Shown: positions 34,426 to 46,567, counted from the stretch's first letter. The stretch: DNA of 64,000 bases from Powellomyces hirtus (GCA_025526995.1 JAHLKG010000001.1:806001-870000); one strand, 5' to 3'. Translations and numbers: made by a program. Notes: generated from the sequence alone by a model not told the origin.

Positions 34426-37400
34426 ATGTCTTACCTCACAGGGCGCTGCGAAGTATGTGAAGGCACAGCGCGGATCCACAAAGGTCAGGAAACAGAATGC
34501 ACAAAAACGCCAGACTGCTCGGGCTGTGCGCGGTGCCGAGACTGCATAGATGGCAAGGTGGTGTCACTACCCGGGGCAAAGCGGTCGGCTACGATTGGAA
34601 AGGGCACACCGGCGCGGATCAACACGGTCAGACAACAAAATCGACAGGCGTCCGCTACGTTTTTTCGGTCACCTACGACGACTGCGGCGACCGATGTAGC
34701 TGATATATACGCTGCCTACGGCAGCCCGGAGCCCGGCTCGCCTGGCTTGCCGGCCCATGAGTTGCCTCTGGCGCCCGTGCTAAACCGAAAACGAACTTTG
34801 ATAGAAGAGGCGGTTGCTATTTTAGAACGCGGCGATGTGGATGACGCAGATCCGTCGCAAGATTCGCAGCAACCGCCGATGCTCGCACCTTCTAGGAGTT
34901 CATCTATGAATCGGCTGTCTTCGCCTGAACCACGGGTCCCCGCCTCGCTCATGGCGCTGTTCGATACTATGCCGGAAGAATCCGTACTGCCTAGTGAATC
35001 CGTTATACCAACTGAATCCGCTCAACCACGCAGCTCTACCGCTGTTAGGAGATCAAGCAGTATGGGGCCGCGTTCGCGACAGTTATCCGTTGTGGCCACC
35101 ATCGCAGAATCACCTCAGAGTCGTGAGACAACTGAGGCGCTCCCCACTACCTCAGAACAAGAAGGCGCGCAAGTGCAGCATCCTGTGAGGCTGAGCACTA
35201 GTGTGCGTTCCATCATAGAGAAAGAGGCGGTCCTTTCACCGGTGCTGAGCAGTCCCACACTAGGTGAGCCTAACACAAAATTTATACCCGATTTGCGGGG
35301 AGCTACATCTGTGGGGGACATGTCTGCCAAGCAATCCCCGGTGCCCGGGGAATCGCCCAAAACGGAGAAACGTAAAGGTCTTGGCATCTTTGGCAAAAAA
35401 AAAAAGTCTGAAACTCCGATGGCCACCATTCCTCAGTCGCTGCATGGTCAGAGCCAGATACCGCCGTCACCAGAGTCAAGGGATCGAGCAAAGACCAGCG
35501 AACCTACTTCTACGAAGGGCTTATTTTCCCGGATGCGGAAAACGAGCTCCTTTGGCAAAATACCAGACCCCACAAAAGTCGCGCCCGAAGCCCTTGTTCC
35601 AGAAGAGAAGATTTCGACTGAGTTCATCTCCGGTGGGACGGAGGAAGTGACAGTCGAGGGTCAAGGCGGCGGAGGTCCACCGTACCCGACAGTTACTCAT
35701 CGCCGAGCGGTTGCCGGGCCTCGCATTCAAACCATCGTCCACGATCTGCACGAAGATGTGGTCCAACCTAGACCGACAGGTAGACAATATGATTCGATTG
35801 ACCTGTTGAACGATCGTGCGGTTGCTAGAACGACAAAGCCGCTATTCGAGGATGGAGTTGAGCTCCGCGACAAGAGCAAAAGCGTGGACAATCTGCTGCA
35901 GTCTGATAAAAAGGGCCGACTTGCGTCCGACATCTTCTCCTTCGCAAAGAAGAAAAAGAGTTTTGCGGCCGACTCCAACATGTCTGCTTCCACGTCCTCG
36001 TTGGCCCCGAGTTTGGCGGTTGAGACCACCTTGCCGCGTCCTGCTGTATCCAGTCCACAAGGCACAAGCCCAATGCATGCCTTGAGTGGCGGCGTGGCCA
36101 TACGGAAATCCAAGAAGCCGTTGTGCGTAACCATTAGGACCCCACAGAGTGGTGGTCAACCTGATACCGATCCAAGTCCGCAATCTGTTGCATCGACGCC
36201 TGCAAAGGAACATCGGCGGACACCTAGTCGAAATTTCAAGGATTGGTATACAAAGTATGCCAACGATGCTGTAAAGCAGCGGCTGGAAGAGATGTCGGAA
36301 GAGCGCACATTCCCGGATCCCATAACTCTAGACTTCATTTTTGGAAGTAAACTATCTGGCCCGAAGGACGCCGTTCATTCCTTCGCCAAGGCTTCGCGAT
36401 GCTATGAAACTTCTCGAAAAGATCCGCTGTGGGACGTCCGCGGAAATAACGAAGCACCTGGTACTCACAAAGGACGGGATACGGTTCACTTAGAGCTCGT
36501 CGACGACATCGCTTACAAATACCGCCCGCTTGACATATTCCACGATGGCAAGCTAAAGGGCGTGTCCTACAGTCAGGCTGTCCACGGCCCGGTTCTGGAC
36601 ATCATTGTCGACGGTAGAAGAGACGACTTGCTTGATGCTTTAATCTTCCCCTTGGAACAAGACATGTCTTACGCCGAGGTCTTTCTTGCAACTTTCCGAT
36701 TCTACATGCCATCCGATCTCTTGATGGATAGCCTGATTGAGTGGTACAATGTTGACATTGACCCGGAAATTGCATCAGCGCCGCTCACCTCCGCAATTGA
36801 CCCAAGCGGAACGGACTCGTTGGCTGATATTTCACCGGGAACCGCGCCGCAAACCGATGCCGCATATCATCGTCCCCAGCATGAATCGTTCCTGAAGAAG
36901 CACCGAAAACATATTCAGTCTCGTGTCGTCCGGGTCCTCATGATGTGGGTCAAGAATCACTGGCATGACTTTCAGGAAGATGCCGCTTTGTTCAAGATGC
37001 TGCAGGCTTTCGTCGATCACATTGCCAGCATAGGGTTTGGCGACGGCCAAAAGCTTTCTCAAGCTGTTCGCGAACAGGTTTGTACTGAAGCATCCCAGCT
37101 TCTGCGAAAGCCACATTTCCTGATTTTCTTTTATTCTCTTTGCGACAGCGACTCTCGTGGTACACCACGCAGTACATACCCGCTTTCCCTCCTAAACGAA
37201 ACCACCAGCTGGACAACACCAAACCGTGGGCGCTAGTGTGGGAACCCGAAGATTTTGCCAAGGATCTGACTTACATTGATCATTTCTTGTTTCGCCAAAT
37301 TCGTCCCGATGCTTATCTACATGTTCTGGCGCGGCCCGTTGAGAAGGAAGGTGCAGGTCGAAATGTTCCTTTGAAGGTCTTGCTCGAATACATTACCTGG

Positions 37401-38627
37401 TTTCGCTTGGTCGGCTCGTACACTGCAAGCACAGTGCTGCTAGAAGAGTTGCCCAAAAAGAGAGCGAGAGCAATCAAACACATGATCAAGATTGCAAAGG
37501 TATGTAAATTGCGAGCGTTTGTCCCTTCCATGTTCCTCATACCCATATGCCTACTTTTGGGACATTTAGAATTGTCGAGACTTACGCAACTACAACACGC
37601 TTTTTGCCATATTATGGGGGCTAAAGCGGCCCGCTATCGCAAAAGATCATCAAGCTTGGGAGGTATGTCATGCACAACGCATCTGTTCCCATTTAGAAGA
37701 TAATCATGCATTGAGCATCTGCTGGCACATCTATAGGCAGTTTCTACGAAACATGTAGACATCTTCATGAGCCTGGCGGCCCTGATGGATCCTGCTGACG
37801 GAAACGCAAGCTACTGGGCGGAATTTGAGAAGGCTCGACCGCCAGCGATTCCATTCTTAGGTATTGATGATGTTCGCTTCTCTTGCAATCTAGATGACCG
37901 CTTACGCCCATATTTTGCTTCCCGAATATGATCATCAGGTGCTTACATGCGTGATATGCTTGAGATACATCAGGACGCCCCAATGTACCTTGATGCGCAG
38001 TCACCCGCTGGGCAAGGAATAAACATGAGCACTAAACCGCGACGTAAAGGTGGCCGCGCTCGCAATCCGACGGGGGAACCCAGTAGCGCTGACGAAAGAT
38101 CGCCCACACCGCCGCCACCACTACCATCTTCTGACACCACTGGGGAATCGCCCTCCTCATCCTCTCCAACGACACAACCGACTATACATTTCCAAAAGTA
38201 CTATGACTTGTACGCTGTCGCAGCCGAGTTGGAAATGTTCCGTGTCGGCTCTGCCATGTACCCGCCATTGGTCGAAAAAGACCAGGGGGCTCTCCTTCTC
38301 ACCCACATGCGTGACATGGCTATTAAGAAAGACTCGGGCGAGTGGTTGGACGACATCCTCGCCGAAAAAGCGGGTCTAAGCAACAACACAGGTTTCCTAC
38401 AAAAAGGACATTCCGTTGCTGTGGTGAACGCCAACATCAGCAACAGCAACAGCACCATCGCCAACAACAGTAGCACAGGACCGCCACGCGTCAGCCCGCG
38501 TAAACTAGAGAGTCCCTTATCTCCGGTCGACATCACAAAACTCACTGGGCATCCGACCCCGACGGACCCGGCACCGGCATCCACTGACCCACCCCCGGCC
38601 AACGACTCTCAGGCTGAGGCTGTTTGA
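34426..38627 (+). CDS. Ras guanine-nucleotide exchange factor (CDC25/RasGEF family)
   Basis: Activates a Ras-type GTPase by promoting GDP release, at membranes. Five exons (34426-37077, 37149-37499, 37570-37662, 37737-37860, 37939-38627) close to 1,302 aa. The N-terminus is Cys-rich (CEVCEG, then CTKTPDCSGCARCRDC). A long Ser/Pro-rich, probably disordered region follows, with two Lys runs (FGKKKKSE, FAKKKKSF). The RasGEF N domain is at about residues 700-850 (LDALIFPLEQDMSYAEVFLA). The catalytic CDC25 domain is at about 910-1190: PEDFAKDLTYIDHFLFRQIR, then NYNTLFAILWGLKRPAI, then IPFLGAYMRDMLEIHQD. The first intron (37078-37148) is needed to reach LSWYTTQYIPAFPPK. Which Ras it acts on is unknown. 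Confidence 0.93.
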
Positions 38628-39026
38628 CCACACAATCACCATGACATACTCTAAAAACCACTGGCTTCATTGTAATAAACTATCGTTCTGTTTCACTCTT
38701 GTCCCCTTTCGGTACCTTTCAACTCATCGCTCGAGTCAACTATGATGCACTCTCTTTATCGCGCACACCAGCTATTACATGACTATTTGTATTCAGAGAA
38801 GAAGAAGTGAAATTGCAGCAGAATTGTGCTGTCCGTCTATTTGTATGCCCAAAAATCCCCGTCTATTGCCCATGTGTGATGATGAAATTTGTTAGTTTTT
38901 GTGAGGGTGGGTGTTGTTGGTGATGACATTGTTCCAGCGTGCAGCAATTCCCAGTGTTCATTCCGAAGCCGCGACAGAATGACACAGCCAGCGTGCCAGA
39001 AAGAGTGGCCTGAGGCCGAGTTTGCT
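38628..39026. other. 3' intergenic region between convergent genes
   Basis: 399 bases between the RasGEF stop and the FAM72 stop, so it holds both 3' UTRs. No other feature was seen. Confidence 0.4.
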
Positions 39027-40247
39027 TCAGCGGCAAAGCATTTCATAACGGTCCATCATCTCCGTCTCGTCACGGTCTTGTTCCGCACATGGCAAAGCAG
39101 CCCAACGAAGGAGCTTAGCACCTGATGCGTCAATGCGCTCAACTGGTTGAACTCCGTCGGAAAGGAACATCCAAAAGTGGCCTTTGATGGAAAGAACAGG
39201 AAAATGTTAGTGTTAAGGACAAGAAAACAGGCGCGGGCAGTAATTACCGTTGTTGCACGCTTCCAAGCACTTTTCGCAGGGCTGAGTCACATGGTAACCG
39301 ACGACATTTCCGCAGCCCAAGCAGGCAGCATCCCGTATGCGGCAAGAGCAGTTTTGGGTCAGGTAGTCGCTATAAACAAGCTGCACGCCCGTAGGCGGGG
39401 TGTCGGTCGAATACAGCTCTACTTTCGTGTTTCCCAGCAGGATGGCTTTCATGCCTCTGCGGCACATGACATTGGTACAGTGACGGCAAAAAAGCTTGCA
39501 GACTGCCTTGGAGCGGAATTGTGGGTGCACGGATGGGTTGACTGTTCCACTGCCCGTCACTGGCCGGAAACGACTCTCGGAAGGCGGGGTCGTGGCTGAC
39601 GGCGGAGGATGGAATAGTCGGCGCCGTGTGGGGGTTGAGGGAGGTTGCTGCTGCATGATCCGCTGGTGCTGATGCTGTGGTGGCTGGTAAGAGGACGTTT
39701 CCATTTGATGCAATGTTGTAGCATTTGTAGTAGTGGTTGATGAAGATGCTGAGGATGAGGGTGAAGCGGATGGGGAAGATATGGATGCGGATGACGACAT
39801 CTGGTCTCCCGACGCCTGCGGCCGGTTGTTGGTTGATGCGGCTTGTCGGGCAGCCTGCTGCATCATTGCGTGGATCATGGCCGCCCGATGGGCAGACGCA
39901 GACTGCGTGGACAAGGGCTGTGACGATGACGACGAAGAGGTTTGTCCACCTGTTGAGGTCCGTCCTGATAACGGCCGGGAAGATGGAGTTGCACGCCGCT
40001 GGTAGCTGCGCACCATGTGGATAGAGCGGCGGAGATGCTCCCGTTCGCTGGGCGCAACGGTGGAGCCGCTGTTACCGCCATTGTCGCTGTTGCTATTTGC
40101 TGATTCAGTTGAGTTTGTGCGTGGTGGTGTTGGCGGTGGGTCGAACGTGGTGGGAAAAGGATTGATATGCACGGGCACGGCCCCAAACACAGTCGTTCCC
40201 GTAGATGTCATGGAGCGATCCGAGAAAGCGTTTGATGAGCGGGACAT
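39027..40247 (-). CDS. FAM72: FAM72 family protein with long N-terminal extension
   Basis: Two exons (39248-40247, 39027-39181) close to 384 aa. The conserved FAM72 core lies in the last ~135 residues: CKLFCRHCTNVMCRRGMKAI, then YSTDTPPTGVQLVYSDYLT, then AACLGCGNVVGYHV, CEKCLEACNNG and, after the intron, HFWMFLSDGVQPVERIDA with LLRWAALPC. Several CxxC pairs suggest zinc binding. The metazoan protein is about 150 aa; here some 240 residues of Ser/Thr/Gln/Pro-rich sequence precede the core. The ATG at 40247 (MSRSSNAF) was chosen because the frame upstream starts only at TTG. Metazoan FAM72A has been linked to uracil-DNA glycosylase turnover; whether this applies here is unknown. Confidence 0.9.
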
Positions 40248-40806
40248 CAACAAACTGGTGGAAAAGAAGATATGCCGAGCCAAACAAGAGCGATGACCGC
40301 GGACAATGCTGTTTTCTGTGATGTACTATAACAGTGAAGAAACAGAACAGTAACAGAAAGGCAAATGAGGATTGGTTGTTAATCTTATATCAACACAATT
40401 GATGCTGGCAAATGTCAACCGTAGCGTCGCAGATGCTGTTGAAACTTCTGACTGCGTCAATACTCGATAAATGTTTGCTAAGCCTACCTGTAACACGACC
40501 AAAGAAAGGGATACGATGGGCTTCCTTTTCAGTAGACTCTCAATGGAAGGTCTGCTCCCGACCTGCGCCGACGAGACAACGGGCGGAAAGGGGAAGAGAA
40601 AAAAAGGAGGGCCCACAAAAAGGGGGTTGCACTTCTTATACGTATGTACTCGTGTGGGCTGAGCTGACCTCAGATGTGGAGCGCAGGGTTTTTCGAACGA
40701 AGCGGGCCAGGATATGCTAAGAGGAAAAAACAGAAATAAATTTTTCTGTAAACTCCATTGATTGCAGGTGCTTGTTTGCCTCCAATCAAACTCAAACTCA
40801 TAGAAT
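40248..40806. other. Intergenic upstream of FAM72
   Basis: 559 bases containing the FAM72 promoter on the minus strand. Overlapping small ORFs on both strands show no domain. No motif was called. Confidence 0.35.
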
Positions 40807-41207
40807 ATGGATCCATCTCGTTCCCGGCCACAGGCCAACATTATAAGCACACCCAGGCATATATACATCGGCACATACCCGGGAATACCGAAGCCCAACG
40901 AAGAGCTGTCGGTCTTTGGCCCGGCAGTTCCAGAGTGGCTGCTGCAGCGGAGTAGCAGGATATGCGGGGATGTAAATAATCGACGATGGTTGCCGATCGG
41001 CTACAGAACAATAGGTTCCACGGTGGGGTGGTTTGGACCGTGTGGTTTGATCCGGTAGAACCCGAGGCTTGGGTCGATTTCTGGAATGCGCAATGCTACC
41101 ACAGGAATATGGATAGGAGACCAGAAGAATTCACAAGACAAGAGTTTAGGGAGACACTTGTAATTGCTTTAAAGATATCTCGCGAGTCATATAATAGCCT
41201 TAATTAA
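40807..41207 (+). CDS. Hypothetical small protein, doubtful (two-exon model, 121 aa)
   Basis: Two adjacent frames each look coding: MDPSRSRPQANIISTPRHIY to AVPEWLLQRSSRICGD, then NNRFHGGVVWTVWFDPVEPE to ISRESYNSLN-stop. A GTAAAT...CTACAG segment (40972-41006) would join them in frame, but it is only 35 bases, shorter than every other intron in the window. The alternative is a single frameshift. No domain or family was recognised. Confidence 0.35.
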
Positions 41208-41458
41208 CAGGACACGCCTTGCCGTCTGGCATCCCAAAGAGGGAGCCTCAAGGCAGACCTAGACCCCTGCGCGATGGCGGAGTTTGCTGACCTGTCAAGT
41301 CGCGTTCGAGCATGTCGCGTGACGTAAGCCACAGCATCACGCGCACACTGGAAACTCCGCAAATGATCCTATGGTCACATCGATGCATAGCATGATTTTT
41401 GTTGAGCAATGCTGCCTTTGGAAGTGCTATGTGATTCAAGCGTGTGGGATCTGACGTT

Positions 41459-42988
41459 CTACATGCTTGGGGAACGCTCGAGGGTCCCAGATTCCTCAAT
41501 AGCTGTCTTGCTTATCTGACTTTCCACGTCCGCCGTGGGGCTGCAAGCTTCCTTGTCCACAAGCGGAGGCGATTCTTGCTTTTCCATTTCGGGCTGAGGT
41601 TGCTGCCTCTCGCGTGGTCGTCCTTTGGTCTCTGCCTCATCGCAACCAGACTCGAGCGCGTCCGAACCGTCGAAACCTCCTTGGCTCTCAACATCTGCGC
41701 AAATGGGTGGAGGCCCGTATGGTGAGACAGATGATGCTGGAATGATTGCGATACTGTCGCGAGAGCGATCAGCCTCGGATTTTGGAGGCAAAGTAGATGG
41801 AATGTTCCGAGATGAGATGTTCGATGTGCTTGCTGCAGCGGTGTGGAGGATTTGACGCGAATTTCGCTTATCAGGGCCCTGTCCTACACCATTGTCCTTG
41901 TTGCCATTCAGTTCCAACTTGCTGGCCCGTGGTGCAGAGAATAGGGTTCGGACGGTATAGATATAGACCTAGATTAGGACCACACGAGTTAATCAGTTCC
42001 CAGAAAGTGATAACCGTTCAAGCCTTTACACAACATACCAATGCACCGGAATATGCAAGGGGCGAAAATGTCAATGACGCACGAAACAGGAGAGTTCTCA
42101 TCATGCCATTGGTTGCGTATCGGGTCCATCCGATGAGACTGATACTCAAGCCGATCCAGGTCATGAAACACAGGAAAAACAGCGAGCGCCGTACTTTGCG
42201 GAACGCAACCTCGATACCCTTGTTGAGCTGTCGCCGAACCTCGAAAAGCTGGGATATGAAGATGAAGGACAGTACATTGTCTGACGCAAGGGCATAGATC
42301 GTCCATCCTGTTGTCGCCATTCCTTGAAGTTGAGGGCTTGGAGGGTACACAACGCCGCACACTACAAGAACCCCCAGCCAGATGACGGTTGTCACCACGA
42401 TATAGGCGGTGTCCTATTAACGCCAAGCTTTGTTACTAAGTTCCCCCATAGACACCATGACTGAACAGTGCTAATTACCCAATATTTATGATATTTGAAA
42501 ACAGCTTTGACCACCCGAAATCGGATTTGAACCAGAATGACATAGGGGAAGGTAGCGAGGCCGTACAGTGCTGTCCATACCCGCACAGTGCTTTGCAGCT
42601 TTTTGAAGTCTTTGTGCAACGGACTGTCCGGAGAATCCTCAAAGAATGAGAGCTCTACAGCTCGCCGAGAAGTGACTGAACAGCGGCAGGAGATGTCAAA
42701 AATGAACAATACTATCAGCGCAAATTTGCAAAAAGCCTTCAATGCACTTACATAACAGCGGCACAAATGACGCAGCATAGAGAATCATGCATCCTGCTAG
42801 AACGGTGTTGAACATTGTTCGCCGTCCTACTGCATGTCTGATCCCATAGGCTGCGTTCCCAACCTGGACTGTGAGTGCGAGGGCTACAGAGTGGCGACTG
42901 TTTCAGTGCACATCGCGGAATAACCAATGGCACTGCAACTCATACATGTGAAGGCATAATTCAGGTAGATTGCTATTTCAGGATCCAT
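41459..42988 (-). CDS. Seven-helix membrane protein of unknown family
   Basis: Five exons (42946-42988, 42752-42868, 42479-42675, 42039-42413, 41459-41968) close to 413 aa. Start: MDPEIAIYLNYAFTFQVGNA. Seven hydrophobic spans can be counted, including MFNTVLAGCMILYAASFVPL, VWTALYGLATFPYVILV, AYIVVTTVIWLGVLVVCGVV, LSFIFISQLF, RRSLFFLCFMTWIGLSISLI and LLFRASLTFSPLAYSGAL. A roughly 150-residue hydrophilic C-terminal tail follows, rich in Ser, Glu and Pro. This layout, short N-terminus plus seven helices plus long cytoplasmic tail, resembles a G-protein-coupled receptor, but no family motif was recognised. The 77-base first intron (42869-42945) removes an in-frame stop and restores the first helix. 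Confidence 0.75.
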
Positions 42989-44121
42989 TCGATGCTGGAG
43001 GTATAGAGAGCTGATTTTTCTGAAAAAATGCTAGGAACGAATGTTGCGGAGGAATAATTGACGAAAGTAGCTCTTGTCGGGGGCCACAGAGCATGCCATG
43101 TCTTTATGAGCCGGGACGAAGCCCACAGTCGGTGACATTTGGAGTTGGGATGTTTGCATTTGCATTTGAATAGGACTTTGCAAACACTCGTGCACAGCTC
43201 CGTTCCATATACCAAATGCTTTCTCTCTCAGTAATCTAGTTCAACCGTGGATCAGGGGAGCTTCCAATAGAATTTTACCAAACGTGACGGCATTCGTAAG
43301 TAAAACGCTTGTTTCTTGAAAGACCAAAGATTTCGTTCAACTCAAAGGAAACAGAAAAGATGAAAGGACGCGCACATTTAATTCTCCGTCAGGTATAGAA
43401 CCAAGATTAACCTTAAAGTCGGCATGCTTGCCTCGGCATAGCCTCTCTTGTTTGCGCACAAAATCTGATTGATGGTATCTGGTCTTCAAAATCTTTCTTT
43501 CCGAAAAGGCGAGGCAGGGAGATTTGTCGCGCGCAGAAGATCAGGTTGCGTGCTTGTTGTACAGCAACATCAAAAATTTTGAACCCGAGCGACGAGAGCG
43601 ACGTCTCTATGATGTGTCTCCGTGACTCCCAGGCTTTCGCACAAACACCCGTCATCATAAAATATGTGCATTCCACACAAGCGTGTATGTTGCGGGATGA
43701 TGTCTACGTGGCCCGAACTCGAGCCGCTTCCGCAAGGCGCCTTTGCTGCGCCACACACGCGTCGATGCTCCGCCCCGCTCCGCGCGTAACCATTGGGCAA
43801 CCCCCTGCTTCTGCTCTGCTTGCCACAGATAAGGAATGCTGATGAGTCAGTGAAATGGTTGGCCAGAAGAATGACATGTTTCTGTCAACTTGTCAAGCCC
43901 CTCTCTCCATCCGTATTAAACATCCCGCAGCCGCAACTGCAACCGCACCCGCAGCCGCGATCGCCCACATCGAAATGCTAGCGTCTATAAAAAGCGAAGG
44001 GGCAGCCGTCCGTCCTCCAGATCATCATCAACAATTCAACCACCGCATCTGAACTTCACTCAACTCCCTCCGCGACTCTCAACACTCTAACCCAAAGCAC
44101 ACCTTCCAGTCACATATAAAA
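42989..44121. other. Divergent intergenic region (seven-helix gene and oxidoreductase)
   Basis: 1.13 kb from which the two flanking genes are transcribed outward. Several ORFs of 60-100 codons have no recognisable product. Its right end holds the oxidoreductase TATA box. Confidence 0.35.
43986..43993 (+). promoter_or_regulatory. TATA box of the Rossmann-fold oxidoreductase gene
   Basis: TATAAAAA lies 136 bases before the ATG at 44122 in otherwise mixed sequence. CT-rich sequence between it and the ATG fits a fungal transcription start region. Inferred from sequence only. Confidence 0.55.
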
Positions 44122-45012
44122 ATGAAAGTCCTTCTTTTCGGAGCATCGCGTGGCTGTGGACTCGAGTCGGCCGTTCAACTCGTGGAAGCCGGCCACAGCG
44201 TCACTCTTTTCTTGCGCGACCCGTCCAAGCTCGACGCACGACTCTCTAGCGACAAAATTAACAGCGGTCTGGTGGCTACGGTCAAAGGCGATGCCTTCAA
44301 TGCCGAGGATGTGCGGGCGGCGTTCAAATCAGTTGATGGAGGACCCGATATGGTGGTTACCAGCATTGGTAAGTGAGCTGCATAGTCATATACATGTTGC
44401 TCCTTCTTGCTCACTTGTTTCCTCAGGCGGCACACCTGTCATGTCTGGTCTCTCTTTGCGACTTGAGCCACCCAAGATTTGCGAACGCGCGGTCGACATC
44501 CTTCTACCCATCATGAAAGAGTCTGTACAGAAACGTGGCAAGCCGATTCGTCTGACTGTCCTGTCATCCAGCGGTCTTGGCAAGATTGGCCACCAAGAGC
44601 TCCCTTTACCCATGAAGGTGCGTAATTTGTTCACCGTCATGAATGTTAGCAGTGTGATTCTCATTCGGATCTGCCTTCGATCTAGCCATTGTACTCGTGG
44701 GTCCTAAAGGAACCGCATGCCGACAAGGAACAGCTGGAACTTAAAGTATACCATGCCGCCGGGCTCAAGCACCCAGACGCCTCAATCGAAGCCAATACAA
44801 AGTCAGAGCCGACAGCCGAGCCGTGGCTCTCTGAATTCATTCTCGTCCGTCCAGCTTTACTAACGGACGGTGCACGGAAAGGCATTTACCGCGCTGATGA
44901 ACATCTCAAAGCTTGGACCATCAGTCGAGCGGACGTTGGTCATTTTGTCGCAACCGAATGCATCAAGCCAGCCACACAATGGCTAAACAAGCCTGTCACT
45001 ATAGGCTATTAG
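44122..45012 (+). CDS. NAD(P)-binding Rossmann-fold protein (atypical SDR, NmrA/BLVRB-like)
   Basis: Three exons (44122-44368, 44427-44617, 44686-45012) close to 254 aa. The N-terminus MKVLLFGASRGCGLESAVQL carries the GxxxGxG-like dinucleotide loop (GASRGCG). VTLFLRDPSKL follows, where a basic residue after strand 2 suggests NADP(H). VVTSIGGTP and LTVLSSSGLG match strands 4 and 5 of extended or atypical SDRs. FILVRPALLTDG near the C-terminus is typical of NmrA/NAD(P)-binding-10 proteins. No classical Tyr-x3-Lys pair is evident, so it may be a quinone or flavin reductase relative or a redox sensor. Cytosolic; no signal peptide. Substrate unknown. Confidence 0.85.
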
Positions 45013-45231
45013 AGTCAGAGGTACACATAATAGCCAGCACTGAATGTATATACGTCACAAGATATCCGGTATAAGAGACATGAAATCCATTATATGAGCA
45101 GTATGACTTTGACGATAGTATATTTCTGAATCCGTGTCCACACTATAGATTTAGTGAGTGCATCTGGTGGCCACAAGAGGAAGGCGAAAAGCAAAATGGG
45201 AATATGGAGCGATGATTCATGGTCGAGGGGC

Positions 45232-46031
45232 TCAGAAACCAATTGCAGCGACGCACACTGCGGCAAGGCCCGCCAAAGCCAAGCTTCCCAGGTCAAAAGA
45301 TGTGCGCGCTGAGCTCGTAGCGTCTACTGGCGGCGGAGTGTTGGTCGCAGCGGGCGCAGCGGTAGTAGCAGTAGACAGAGCCCTCGTTACGGTAACGGTA
45401 GACATAGCCTTTTTGGTAGAGCTTGTTGTGGCAGCTGCAGTAGTGGTCGGGGCTCTGATGGAGGTAGTTGTAGTTGCGTTGAGAGTCAGAGCGGTGAAGG
45501 GGATTTTGGCGAGAACGACATGGTCGTTCAAAGAGAACATAACCAATGTGTCAATGTCATTCCAGCTCGCTGATTGGCCAGCGGGGGTGGACTGCAATGT
45601 GTATATCGGGCTATCCTTCATCACGGACGTCTGGATCGTGGAGTTGACATTGTTGGCGGTACCCCAGGCCACTATAGCCATTGGAGGACCTTTTGGTTAG
45701 CGCGAGGCGGTGGCGGAAGAAGGAGAGCAGAGCGTAATGAAGACTCACCAATTGCGGAGCTGGGATCATTTTCGCGACGACCGTACCACACTGTATTGTT
45801 GTTGCCGGGGAGGAAGGTGAAGTCCCTTACTATGAATGAGCATCCATCAAGGATTTCAGCAGTTCCCTGGATGGTAAAGGTGCTTGACGAGTTCTGGACC
45901 TGGAAACGTTCCTGCACGATGGCGGCTCGCTGTCCGACGAATTTTGTATCGTTCTTCACGCAAATTGCAGCATTAACTACCGGTGCCACCGATGCAGCCA
46001 AGACCAGGAGAATTGAAAAGAGCTTTGCCAT
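45232..46031 (-). CDS. Secreted, probably GPI-anchored cell-surface protein
   Basis: Two exons (45749-46031, 45232-45689) close to 246 aa. A signal peptide is clear: MAKLFSILLVLAASVAPVVN followed by AAIC. The mature part has FKVGQ-like polar sequence with NSSSTFTIQGTAEILDGCSF and a Tyr/Trp-containing middle. A Thr/Ala/Ser-rich stretch (about residues 165-220) looks heavily O-glycosylated. The C-terminus is hydrophobic (LGSLALAGLAAVCVAAIGF) right up to the stop, with small residues before it, the pattern of a GPI-attachment signal. The middle section, with DTLVMFSLNDHV, resembles small fungal surface proteins, but no domain was recognised. Likely exposed on the plasma membrane or wall. Confidence 0.8.
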
Positions 46032-46120
46032 TGATAGGTGTGTTCGATTAGGTGGTAAGAATTTGGAATGTGTGAACGTCTCAAGACGGTGAAGAAGGGT
46101 TGAGAACCGCTCGTTGTTTC

Positions 46121-46127
46121 TTATATA
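46121..46127 (-). promoter_or_regulatory. TATA box of the GPI-type surface protein gene
   Basis: TATATAA on the minus strand lies 90 bases upstream of the ATG at 46031. Inferred from sequence and spacing. Confidence 0.5.
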
Positions 46128-46559
46128 CAGGCGAGCCGAGCCTCCGAAGATATTTTTGGAATTGGCTCGGACGAGCCATCTTCGGCTCCGGGCAGACTTG
46201 TGGCGTAAAAGCAGTCATGTACATAAACAGTTCTCACCACGGCTAATCTGTTCTTTGTCATTGTTCTGTCTGTTTGTTTCGTTGTTGAGCATTCTCCGTG
46301 CCCCAACCCCTGAACCTATTCCTCGCGTTTCTTCTTTACAATAGTCGGGCGCCCACAACTCCGCCTGATGACGTAACGAGCCTAGAGGTAAGAGAAACGC
46401 GCAGATCAGAATCCTAAATAAAATACGGTCAGTGCGCTGTTAATGCGAGAAATGGGGATTTTTGCTTTTGGCTCCTCATTCCCAAACGCTCGTATTTTGC
46501 GGACTTTGTGTCTTTGGGGGCGGCTTTCCCCCACAGTCGCGCTGGATGGAGTTTGGCGA

Positions 46560-46567
46560 TATAAAAG
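46560..46567 (+). promoter_or_regulatory. TATA box of the metallothionein gene
   Basis: TATAAAAG lies 127 bases before the ATG at 46687, followed by CT/CA-rich leader sequence. This is typical of a strongly inducible fungal gene; the role is inferred. Confidence 0.6.

Noticed and set aside
43413..43842. Overlapping ORFs on both strands between the seven-helix gene and the oxidoreductase
   Set aside because: Mutually overlapping, short, without recognisable sequence; most likely chance.
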